Of a DNA stretch of 52,997 nt, positions 16,231-23,866 are shown in pieces. The notes beneath the pieces are model-generated. The model saw only the letters and a program-made list of their open reading frames with translations, made no database searches and had not been told where the DNA came from. The position numbers and the translations under genes were made by a program. The DNA lies in assembly GCA_021323475.1 (NCBI GenBank), contig JAJQJM010000003.1:1-52997 (forward strand), written 5' to 3'. Numbering within the stretch: position 1 is the stretch's first letter; the number at the start of each line of letters is the position of its first letter. The stretch is from Vampirovibrio sp. GTDB lineage: Bacteria > Cyanobacteriota > Vampirovibrionia > Vampirovibrionales > Vampirovibrionaceae.

Positions 16231-18123
16231 TCAGCCAATCTTCCAAAGAACCGCCCAGGCCGGGATCGTGCCTGACTCAATCTCTTGCGCGACCGTATCT
16301 CCACTTTGATAAATGACATTCATACGGCCGGAACGAATATTATCGGAAAGCGGGGACGGCAAAGTCAATGGCGTGGCGCTTGGGTTGGCAACCAAAACCA
16401 GGGTTTTTCCATTCGCAAGTGGCCACTCGACTATCATGCCGGATTTTTCCAAAATTTTACATTCGGGTTTACGTGGCGCCTCATGCGTTTGAGCTGCCAG
16501 ATGCGGAATGATCGCCTGCTTGCGAATGCTCAGCAACTCGCGGGTTAAGGCCAGCCACTCGGCATGCACTGGCTGGTGCAGCACGGTCCAGTCCAACCGG
16601 GATTGTTCAAAGGTGGACACGGCCGCCGGATCCGGGATGCGTTCGCGGGTTTCCGGATTGCTGAATTCCGGGAACCGGGCAAACTCTTTACGGCGGCCTT
16701 CCGTCACCAACCTGGATAATTCCGGGTTAAAGTCGCAGAAGAACAGGAAAGGCCGATCGCTTTGCCACTCTTCGCCCATAAACAGCATCGGAATGGAAGG
16801 CGCCAATAAGAGAACTTCAGTCAGCGATTTCATCGCTTCCGGCGGAGCCAGTTGATGCAAACGCTCCCCAAAGGCGCGATTTCCAACCTGATCATGATTT
16901 TGCAGGAAGTTCACGAATGCGGTCAGCGGGAGTTGATCGGTTTTTTCCCCGCGAGGATGCCGCCGGTACTGGGATTGTTCACCCTGGTAAGCGAACCCTT
17001 CGCTCAGGCAGCGGGCCAAATGGGCTACGGCCGGTTGATGGGAAGCGGCCTCATCGTAATCGGAGTAATAGCCCGATGCGTCCCCGGTGGCAATTACATG
17101 CGCCGCATGATGGAAATCATCATTCCACTGGGCGTCAAAATGCGTTTGGCGTTTTCCCAGTAAAAAACGAGACGCGTTATCGTCATTCTCCAGCACCAGG
17201 TGCACATGCCGATCCGCTGGAATCTGGCTGCGTACGGTTTCCGCCAGCTCATTCAGGAAGTGGGTCGGGGATTGATCGTAAATGGCATGCACCGCGTCAA
17301 AACGCAGACCGTCGATATGGTATTCCGTCAGCCAGTACAGCGCGTTTTGAATGAAGAATTCCCGCACCGGGCGGGGGCCTTCAAAGTTGATGGCCGCTCC
17401 CCACGGGGTGTGGTAATGCTCGGTAAAAAACGATTTTGCATAGGTATGCAAATAATTCCCGTCCGGGCCGAAGTGGTTGTATACCACATCCAGAAATACC
17501 ATCAGCCCTTTCTGGTGTGCGGTCTGGATTAAATCTTTCAGATCATCGGGCGTTCCGTAACTGCTATCGGGAGCATAGGGCAATACGCCGTCATATCCCC
17601 AATTCCGCTGGCCCGGAAAATCCGACAACGGCATCAGTTCAATGGCGGTAACGCCCAAATCCACCAGGTAATCCAGTTTGTTTTTTACGCCCTGATATGT
17701 GCCTTCCGGGGTGAATGTGCCGACATGCAATTCATACAGGCTCGTTTCTTCCCACGGGCGGCCTTTCCAATGGGTATCCTCCCACTCAAACCGGGTGGGA
17801 TCCACAACCTGGCTGGGTCCATGCACATCCTGCGGCTGATACCGTGATGCGGGATCCGGCACGTTCAAATCCCCGTTAATGCGAAAGCTGTATAAATCTC
17901 CATGCCGCGCCTGAGCGGAAAAACAGGTATGCCAGCCGTCCGCTTGGGCGTCCAACACCAGCGGCTGATCGTTTAACATCAGCTCGACGGATTGCGCGGT
18001 GGGTGCCCACAGGCGAAACGTGACTCCCGCTTTATCCGGCGCGATATGAGTGCCGTATGGCATTGCATGAATGCGACTTGTTTCCGTTGGCCCGGCATTG
18101 CCAGCCGCGTATACCCCAGCCAT
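16231..18123 (-). CDS. treZ: Malto-oligosyltrehalose trehalohydrolase
   Basis: Releases trehalose from maltooligosyl trehalose made by TreY (GH13). 630 residues with an N-terminal CBM48-like domain (GVTFRLWAPTAQSVELML, about 33-50), then the barrel with GLRFDAVHAIYD (Asp276), LVLENDDN (Glu312) and NHDQVGNRAFGERL (Asp411). First gene of the operon treZ-malQ-treY. ATG at 18121-18123 has GAAAGG upstream. The pathway predicted is glycogen or maltodextrin to trehalose, usually a compatible solute or reserve sugar. Confidence 0.94.
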   Translation of the reverse strand: MAGVYAAGNAGPTETSRIHAMPYGTHIAPDKAGVTFRLWAPTAQSVELMLNDQPLVLDAQADGWHTCFSAQARHGDLYSFRINGDLNVPDPASRYQPQDVHGPSQVVDPTRFEWEDTHWKGRPWEETSLYELHVGTFTPEGTYQGVKNKLDYLVDLGVTAIELMPLSDFPGQRNWGYDGVLPYAPDSSYGTPDDLKDLIQTAHQKGLMVFLDVVYNHFGPDGNYLHTYAKSFFTEHYHTPWGAAINFEGPRPVREFFIQNALYWLTEYHIDGLRFDAVHAIYDQSPTHFLNELAETVRSQIPADRHVHLVLENDDNASRFLLGKRQTHFDAQWNDDFHHAAHVIATGDASGYYSDYDEAASHQPAVAHLARCLSEGFAYQGEQSQYRRHPRGEKTDQLPLTAFVNFLQNHDQVGNRAFGERLHQLAPPEAMKSLTEVLLLAPSIPMLFMGEEWQSDRPFLFFCDFNPELSRLVTEGRRKEFARFPEFSNPETRERIPDPAAVSTFEQSRLDWTVLHQPVHAEWLALTRELLSIRKQAIIPHLAAQTHEAPRKPECKILEKSGMIVEWPLANGKTLVLVANPSATPLTLPSPLSDNIRSGRMNVIYQSGDTVAQEIESGTIPAWAVLWKIG

Positions 18124-18274
18124 AGCACAGCCTTTCTATTTTAAATAACGATAAACTCAATTCTCTGTGGAGGAGCGATGCCCGATCGGCCCTCTCCGTC
18201 TAGAAACCAGAAATTATATAATAAAAATTATTTTATAGCTCAGCTTTTTAATAGAGTGCTTTTTCTCCAGAACC

Positions 18275-18300
18275 AAAAAAAAGAGCCGGAAAACCGGCTC
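18275..18300 (-). terminator. Rho-independent terminator
   Basis: GAGCCGG/CCGGCTC stem (18283-18289 with 18294-18300) with a four-base loop; read on the minus strand it is followed by eight T (18275-18282). It ends the short-chain dehydrogenase transcript and insulates the treZ operon. Confidence 0.88.
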
Positions 18301-18382
18301 GATAAGATCCCCAAAAGAAAATCTGTTTCGCTATTTGTAATGGTGGTCAATGAATTGTGGTGGCCCGCAAGCTGTTCCCTAG

Positions 18383-19273
18383 TTAGCTATTGACAATGCG
18401 TCCGCCATTGGGATGCAGAATTTGCCCGGAAATATAGGATGAATCTTTCGCGGCCAGAAACACATAACACGGCGCCACTTCGGAAGGCTGTCCCGCTCGG
18501 CCCATGGGCGTGTCGGCGCCAAATTCCTGCACGTCCTTTTCAGAAAACGTGGCGGGTATCAATGGCGTCCAGATAGGCCCCGGCGCGACGCCGTTGACCC
18601 GGATTCCCCGAGAGGCCAACTGCTGGGACAGGGAACGGGTGAACGTAACAATGGCTCCCTTGGTGGTGGAATAATCCAGCAAATGCCCGGACCCTTTATA
18701 GGCGGTTACGGATGCCGTATTAATAATGCTGCATCCCTCTTTCAGGTGTTTTAACGCGGCCTGGCTGAGGTAGAAGAAGGAAAAGATATTGGTGCGGAAT
18801 GTTTTTTCCATTTGCCCCATATCCAGATCTTCCAGATTCTCCTCTTCCCAGTGTTCTGCGGCGTTATTGACCAGGATGTCCAGTTTTCCGTAGGTTTCAA
18901 TGGTTTTATCCACAACCTCGCGGCAAAATTTTTCGTTGCCGATATCACCGGCAATCAGCAGGCATCGCTGCCCTTTCTCTTCCACCAGGCGCTTGGTTTC
19001 CTGGGCGTCTTCATGCTCATTGAGGTAAACCACCACCACGTCGGCGCCTTCTTTGGCGTAAATAATGGCAACAGCCCGACCGATACCGCTATCGCCGCCG
19101 GTGATAATCGCCACTTTCCCTTTTAATTTGCCGGCGGCTAAATAATCCGGATCATCTTCCAGCGGTTGCGGGGTCATTGGCTTCTGGCGGCCCGGCTTTA
19201 CGGCCTGATGCTGTGGAGGGCGTTGCTGCAACGTCTGCTCGGTTTTACTTTGCGTGGCTGCAGTCTCTGCCAT
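18383..19273 (-). CDS. SDR-family oxidoreductase (stress-protein type)
   Basis: NAD(P)-dependent short-chain dehydrogenase of about 296 residues. An N-terminal Gln/Pro-rich lead of about 45 residues precedes the Rossmann motif TGGDSGIGRAVA; NNAAEHWEE (NNA motif), the serine region INTASVTAYKG and the catalytic YSTTKGA (Tyr/Lys) follow. The layout resembles the YghA/YhdF general-stress group; substrate not predictable. GGGGGAAAG lies three bases before a first ATG (19279) and nine before a second (19273), so I favour the second. Single gene with its own terminator. Confidence 0.88.
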   Translation of the reverse strand: MAETAATQSKTEQTLQQRPPQHQAVKPGRQKPMTPQPLEDDPDYLAAGKLKGKVAIITGGDSGIGRAVAIIYAKEGADVVVVYLNEHEDAQETKRLVEEKGQRCLLIAGDIGNEKFCREVVDKTIETYGKLDILVNNAAEHWEEENLEDLDMGQMEKTFRTNIFSFFYLSQAALKHLKEGCSIINTASVTAYKGSGHLLDYSTTKGAIVTFTRSLSQQLASRGIRVNGVAPGPIWTPLIPATFSEKDVQEFGADTPMGRAGQPSEVAPCYVFLAAKDSSYISGQILHPNGGRIVNS

Positions 19274-19448
19274 CGTCATCTTTCCCCCAACAAAACAAAA
19301 TTCGATTGTATTTATATTGAAGTTTTTTTTCGCCTGACTTTCAACTAGCCGACTGTCTACAAAAATGGATGAGATTTAAAATGCCGGGCCGGGTGATTGA
19401 TTTCATCCACATTTCCCCGCATGGGCTAGCAGGTTGGGGATAGATCGT
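19274..19448. other. Intergenic region upstream of the SDR gene
   Basis: 175 bases between the SDR start and the possible microprotein gene. It should hold the minus-strand SDR promoter; no convincing box pair was found. Confidence 0.4.
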
Positions 19449-19619
19449 TCAAACCAAATTCAAGGGGCTGAATAAACGATATTTTCCCATCAACCGGAGC
19501 CGGAATTCACTCAAGCCGGTACTGAGCAGGGCTTTTCCTTTTTGAAATCGCCCCTTTTTACTGACTCTTGAAACGAGCATTTTAAGTAGCCATTCGCCGT
19601 TTTGGACGTGTTCGGTCAT
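19449..19619 (-). CDS. Possible 56-residue basic microprotein
   Basis: An open frame MTEHVQNGEWLLKMLVSRV... ending SPLNLV, 7 bases after the stop of the FAD oxidoreductase gene and on the same strand. It is rich in Lys and Arg with interspersed Leu and Met. The ribosome binding site is weak, so it would rely on coupling to the upstream gene. Support is position and length only; no family recognised. It could instead be untranslated 3' sequence. Confidence 0.35.
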   Translation of the reverse strand: MTEHVQNGEWLLKMLVSRVSKKGRFQKGKALLSTGLSEFRLRLMGKYRLFSPLNLV

Positions 19620-19626
19620 TTCGGGT

Positions 19627-20796
19627 TTATCGTAATACGTGGGCCAATAAGGGCATTAATGGCGGCAATAGTGGCCAGGCAAGGTTTTGAAGTTGTGTGG
19701 ACTCCAATAGCGGACGAAAGCGGTTCATGAAATGCAGGCGGGCCTGAAATCGACGCCGATACGCTTGTTGATACTGGGCTTGAATGATTCGATAATCCTG
19801 TTTGTTTTGCAGCCCGGTATGAATAATTTCCGCAGCCAGCATGCCGGTTTCCAGGGCATGCGCCATGCCGGAGCCGGTAAATGGATCGACGGTGACTAGG
19901 GCATCGCCGACGCGAATTAAAGCCGCATCATCAGGATGTTTACGTTTTTGCAGTTGATTTGCCAAGGGCAGGTTGATGTTGGCGGTGGTGCTAAAGTCGC
20001 CGTCCCGAGAGGTGTTGGTTAAATAGTGGCTGGCTGCGGGATTCTGGCCAATCGTGGCGGTAATGAAATCCCGAAACGGATCGTGCATGCTTTTGGCAAG
20101 GCTGGCATCCAGCATCATGCACAGGTTGGCTGTTTGGGAAGAAATGGGTTGAATGCCGCCATAGCCACCCGGAAACAGAAACATGGCCAAATCCTTTTGA
20201 GGTAATTTTTCATTGAAACGGACATGGCATTGAATGCCCACCCGGTGGTTGCCTTGGGCCTTGGGCGGCGGATGCGCCTGTAAAAACAGATTTCCATTGC
20301 GACCCGTAGCGTCAACCAGAATCTCCGCCTCAGCCTGTTCTTTGGGGCGGGTTAAATCGGCTTCTTCCCGCAGAACTTCCACTACAAATTTTGCATTCCG
20401 TAACCGGATAGCTGCCGTAATTCTGCATTGTTCGTGGCATTGCAAACCTAAGTCTTGTGCATGCCGAATCAGCAAATTGTCCAGCGTTTCCCTGGGTATG
20501 GCCAAGGCATAAGGCCATTGGCGATGAATCCAACGATGATGGATGGTGAGCGCCTGTCCTTTTTGGTTGTAGAACAAGGTTTTTTCAACCGGTCCATACG
20601 CATGGGCTTTCACCGATTCAAAAACACCCAGGATTTGCAGCAACGGGAATGCATCCGGCCCCAGGAATTCCCCGCATAATTTTTTTCGCGGAAAGCGGCT
20701 TTTATCGAAAATAACCGGGTCGTAGCCAAGCTGCTTCAGCCGAATCGCGCAAGCCATGCCGGCCAGACTGCCACCGCAAATAATGATGTTTGGCAT
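19627..20796 (-). CDS. FAD-dependent oxidoreductase, geranylgeranyl reductase-like
   Basis: About 389 residues. The N-terminal dinucleotide motif IICGGSLAGMACAIRL, then DKSRFPRKKLCGEFLGPDAF (the K-x-CGE type sequence of the geranylgeranyl reductase/halogenase-like group), and the second FAD motif RVGDALVTVDPFTGSGMAHALETG near 300-325. ATG at 20794-20796 is preceded by AAAGGACAAGAG and is better supported than the in-frame ATG nine codons upstream. It follows the methyltransferase gene by 42 bases in a minus-strand run with a ketosynthase, so its substrate may be a polyketide- or lipid-like intermediate. Exact reaction unknown. Confidence 0.82.
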   Translation of the reverse strand: MPNIIICGGSLAGMACAIRLKQLGYDPVIFDKSRFPRKKLCGEFLGPDAFPLLQILGVFESVKAHAYGPVEKTLFYNQKGQALTIHHRWIHRQWPYALAIPRETLDNLLIRHAQDLGLQCHEQCRITAAIRLRNAKFVVEVLREEADLTRPKEQAEAEILVDATGRNGNLFLQAHPPPKAQGNHRVGIQCHVRFNEKLPQKDLAMFLFPGGYGGIQPISSQTANLCMMLDASLAKSMHDPFRDFITATIGQNPAASHYLTNTSRDGDFSTTANINLPLANQLQKRKHPDDAALIRVGDALVTVDPFTGSGMAHALETGMLAAEIIHTGLQNKQDYRIIQAQYQQAYRRRFQARLHFMNRFRPLLESTQLQNLAWPLLPPLMPLLAHVLR

Positions 20797-20838
20797 CTCT
20801 TGTCCTTTTGAACAGAGTCCCATTACCGAGACGCAATT

Positions 20839-21591
20839 TTATGGTTGCCGTATCGAAGCGTTTTCCCTGCGCCAGCATAGCACCCAGCGGTAAGGACGAT
20901 GATGTTGAATCTCCAGTGTGGTGAGCCCGCTTTGCTGTTTTAACCGTTCCAAATCAGAGCGGTCAAATCCGCGTAAAACGGAGAGCGGCGCATCGTTTTT
21001 AAATATTCGCCCTTTGCGGGTTAAATGGCCCAGGGTCTTGATTCCCAGCCAGGCCAGCGGATGACGTTCCAAATCGTTCACAATCAATCCGATTCGGCTG
21101 ATCCGGGCCATTTCCCGTAACAATTGAACCGCTTGCGCATTATCCAGATGATGCAGGAACATGGAGCTGATCACGATATCAAAACTGTTTTCCGTATAAC
21201 TCAAATTCAGCGCGTCGGCCTGCACCACGGTAATTTCCGGGTATCCTTGGCATAATTGCCGAGAGACGGAGACGGCCACCGGATGAATGTCGCAAGCGGT
21301 AATGTGAAGTGGAGGTAAATTGAGATGGTTGGCGGCGCGGGCCCAGTTTGCCAACGCTCGCGGAATATCGGCGGAGCCGGTCCCGATGTCCAGCACTGAC
21401 AACGCTGCCGGTAAATCGGAGGGCAGCATGGATTGAAATGCGCTTAGCAAAACCTCAGTACCGCCCAGATTGCGGTTGACCCATTGGATATCCCGCAACG
21501 CTTCCGTAAATTCACCGGTGGACGTGGAGGGTAAATCCATCCATTCATCTTCATGCTTGCGTGATTTAAACAGGGTGAACAGGCCGCTCAT
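20839..21591 (-). CDS. Class I SAM-dependent methyltransferase
   Basis: 250 residues. Motif I VLDIGTGSADIPRALANWA, acidic loop ITACDIHPVAV, motif near VVQADALNLSYTENSFDIVISSMFLHHL, and a conserved tail NDLERHPLAWLG. The fold resembles UbiE/menaquinone-type C- or O-methyltransferases. ATG has GAGGAA nine bases upstream. It sits between the ketosynthase (57 bases upstream) and the FAD oxidoreductase, so it probably methylates an intermediate of the same pathway. Substrate not predictable. Confidence 0.85.
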   Translation of the reverse strand: MSGLFTLFKSRKHEDEWMDLPSTSTGEFTEALRDIQWVNRNLGGTEVLLSAFQSMLPSDLPAALSVLDIGTGSADIPRALANWARAANHLNLPPLHITACDIHPVAVSVSRQLCQGYPEITVVQADALNLSYTENSFDIVISSMFLHHLDNAQAVQLLREMARISRIGLIVNDLERHPLAWLGIKTLGHLTRKGRIFKNDAPLSVLRGFDRSDLERLKQQSGLTTLEIQHHRPYRWVLCWRRENASIRQP

Positions 21592-21648
21592 CAGGGTTAA
21601 TTCCTCAGTTACAACACGTTTTGCTTAACACCTTGTTGAAGAAGCTCG

Positions 21649-22917
21649 TCAGCCGCTCCATTTTTTCAACACCAATGCGCTGTTTTTGGAGCCAAAGCCG
21701 ATGCAATTGCAGACGGCCCATTCCACCGAGTGTCGTCGGCCGATGTCCGGCACATAATCCAGATCGCAATCGGGATCAGGATCGGTTAAGTTAAGCGTGG
21801 GCGGCAACAGACCGGTTTCCATGGCGCAAATGGCGGCCGCGACTCCCGCCGCGCCGCTGGCCCCCTGGGGGTGGCCAATCATGGATTTGGTGCTGCTGGA
21901 TGGAATATGATAGGACTGCTTGCCGAACGCCAATTTCAGGGCGCGGGTTTCCGTCCGATCGTTCAATTGAGTGGAGGTGCCATGCAGATTGATGTAATCA
22001 ATCGTTCCGGCGTCCGTTTGGGGATTTAATCCTGCGTCCTGCATGGCCAGTTGAATGGCTCGTGCCGGCTCCTCGCCGGACTCATCCAGCCGCACCCGAT
22101 GGTAGGCGTCACATGTCGCACCGTAGCCGGCCACTTCCGCATAAATGCGGGCGCCTCGTTCCAGCGCGCAGTCCAATCGCTCCAGCAGGAATAGCCAAGC
22201 GCCTTCCGCCAGCACAAAGCCGTCCCGGTTTCTGGAGAAAGGGCGGGAGGCTTTATCGGGCTGATCATTCCAGGCGCGGGAAATAATTTTCATCAGGCTG
22301 AAGCCGGTCATGGTACCGGGCGTAATCGGGGCGTCGATTCCCCCGCACAATACCCGATCCAATCTTCCCGCCTGCAAATGGTGGTAGGCGTACCCGATAG
22401 CGTCCGTGGAGCTGGTGCAGCCGGTGGAAATCACATGGCTCAATCCTTTTAAATCAAACCGCATGGACAGTTCGCTGGACAGGGTGCCCATGGTGTTGGA
22501 AGGAATGGCATAGACGCTGTTTTGATAGGGTGTTTCATCAAAAAACAGTTTGTATTGCCGCTCCGCAAATTCAACACCGCCCCCGCCGCTGCCCACCAGC
22601 ACCCCAAACCGGCGACGTTCCTCCGCCGTTAATTGTGCGGGGTCTATTCCGGCATCCCTAAGCGCCTCGGTGGCTGCGGCAATGCCCAGAGGGACGGTGC
22701 GCGGCACATGCGGGGCATCTTTTCGGGATATCCAGATCAGCGGGTCAAAGTCCTGTATTTCCCCCGCAATTTGGCAGGGCAGTGTTTCCACCGGAAACGA
22801 CGTAATGCGTCGGATGCCACTGATGCCCCGGTTGAGGGCGTTAAAATAATGCGGCTTATCCACCCCGTTGGGGCTGATGCACCCGATTCCGGTTATCACC
22901 GCCGTTTGTTTCGTCAT
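21649..22917 (-). CDS. Beta-ketoacyl-ACP synthase (FabF/type II PKS-like)
   Basis: 422 residues, condensing enzyme of the KAS II group. Active-site Cys167 in TGCTSSTDAIGYA, His312 in NLHGTSTQLND and His349 in KSMIGHPQGASGA give the full Cys-His-His triad. The sequence after the Cys (TSSTDAIGYAYHH) looks closer to type II polyketide KS-alpha and aryl-polyene KS than to housekeeping FabF. No acyl carrier protein gene lies beside it. It starts a run with a methyltransferase and FAD oxidoreductase. The ribosome binding site is weak (GAGGCAAGTGAAACAGC). Confidence 0.88.
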   Translation of the reverse strand: MTKQTAVITGIGCISPNGVDKPHYFNALNRGISGIRRITSFPVETLPCQIAGEIQDFDPLIWISRKDAPHVPRTVPLGIAAATEALRDAGIDPAQLTAEERRRFGVLVGSGGGGVEFAERQYKLFFDETPYQNSVYAIPSNTMGTLSSELSMRFDLKGLSHVISTGCTSSTDAIGYAYHHLQAGRLDRVLCGGIDAPITPGTMTGFSLMKIISRAWNDQPDKASRPFSRNRDGFVLAEGAWLFLLERLDCALERGARIYAEVAGYGATCDAYHRVRLDESGEEPARAIQLAMQDAGLNPQTDAGTIDYINLHGTSTQLNDRTETRALKLAFGKQSYHIPSSSTKSMIGHPQGASGAAGVAAAICAMETGLLPPTLNLTDPDPDCDLDYVPDIGRRHSVEWAVCNCIGFGSKNSALVLKKWSG

Positions 22918-23014
22918 GCTGTTTCACTTGCCTCAAACACACTATCCTCCGGCCACCATTGGCGGCAGGAAGGATAGGCAACCTCGTATTCCGAACCCTG
23001 TCTTGGGGCAGGGC

Positions 23015-23488
23015 TTAGTAAATGGTCATACCCGACGAAGGAAGAGACTCGTGAGTCATCTGGTTCTTCATTTTACTGGCCACATACAGTTGATCTTCCT
23101 CGCTAAGGTAGGCGTTTGCCCAAGGGAATATCGCCTGCTGGTCCGTTTTGCGGGCTACGTCCAGCAGATCGATCAACCGGCGCATGTCATTGTAAAACTC
23201 GCCGCTGGGTTCATCCACGTGCATCATGATGGCGTGTTCGGTCAGCTTCTCAATTTCCTGGTGGACGTTTCGAGCCCGCTCCAGCAAATCGTCGCATTCG
23301 CCGTTTTTGCGGATGAACGGAAAAATCAGGTTTCCCTCGATTTGCAGATAACTGTTAACCTGGTCCAGAATGGTATTGGCTTTTTCCAGACGTTCGGCGT
23401 CTTCCATCATCTTGTAATTGTCGACCAGTTCCCTGGCAACCCGTTGCGCCAGGTTCAATTTGGCGGATATCACGTCCAGAATTTCCAT
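23015..23488 (-). CDS. Hemerythrin-like (HHE) helical protein, probably metal-site degenerate
   Basis: About 157 residues, all-helical. Patterns EGNLIFPFI, ARNVHQEIEKL and DQQAIFPWANAYLSEED recall the HHE cation-binding domain, but the first His of the usual H-HHE-type set is missing (VARELVDNYKMM). ATG at 23486-23488 has GGGAGGG seven bases upstream, better than an earlier ATG at 23503. It lies 97 bases upstream of the ketosynthase gene on the same strand and may share its transcript. Role unknown; metal or oxygen binding is uncertain. Confidence 0.65.
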   Translation of the reverse strand: MEILDVISAKLNLAQRVARELVDNYKMMEDAERLEKANTILDQVNSYLQIEGNLIFPFIRKNGECDDLLERARNVHQEIEKLTEHAIMMHVDEPSGEFYNDMRRLIDLLDVARKTDQQAIFPWANAYLSEEDQLYVASKMKNQMTHESLPSSGMTIY

Positions 23489-23866
23489 AAATTCCCTCCC
23501 CATTGGCAGATATGGGTCATTTTAGCCCTGTCCGACCCGCTCTGCCATCGCCCGGGCGGCTATTTTGTAAATCCTCCGTAGCGGACCGCGCGATTACCCT
23601 CTTGTATACGAAATGCCTTTCCATTTTAATGATGGCGTATCGCAGAGAAGGGTTTGAACTTCCAGCAGTGGAAAGTATGTTCAATCAGCATAGCCCCCTG
23701 ATGCTCCGGAACCAGGAGCGGGAAGGTGGCTTTTTAGTATGTTTGGCCTGCCTTGCCCTGTCCCTTACAAGGATTCATGGAAATCCGCGCGGGAGGCAAT
23801 TCACTGTATGTTGAGGTTTTATTCACTCAGCGATGTGAGGATCACTGCCGAGGGTTTGAAAGGATC
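23489..23866. other. 378-base divergent intergenic region
   Basis: Between the HHE-like gene (minus) and the 5'-nucleotidase (plus). Open frames here have no ribosome binding site and no recognisable content. Promoters in both directions are expected, but no good box pair was found. Confidence 0.4.

Noticed and set aside
18178-18393. 71-codon plus-strand frame between treZ and the SDR gene
   Set aside because: It overlaps the minus-strand terminator at 18275-18300 and has no conserved content.
23503-23814. 103-codon plus-strand frame
   Set aside because: No ribosome binding site, low-complexity mix of residues, and it overlaps the leader of the 5'-nucleotidase gene.
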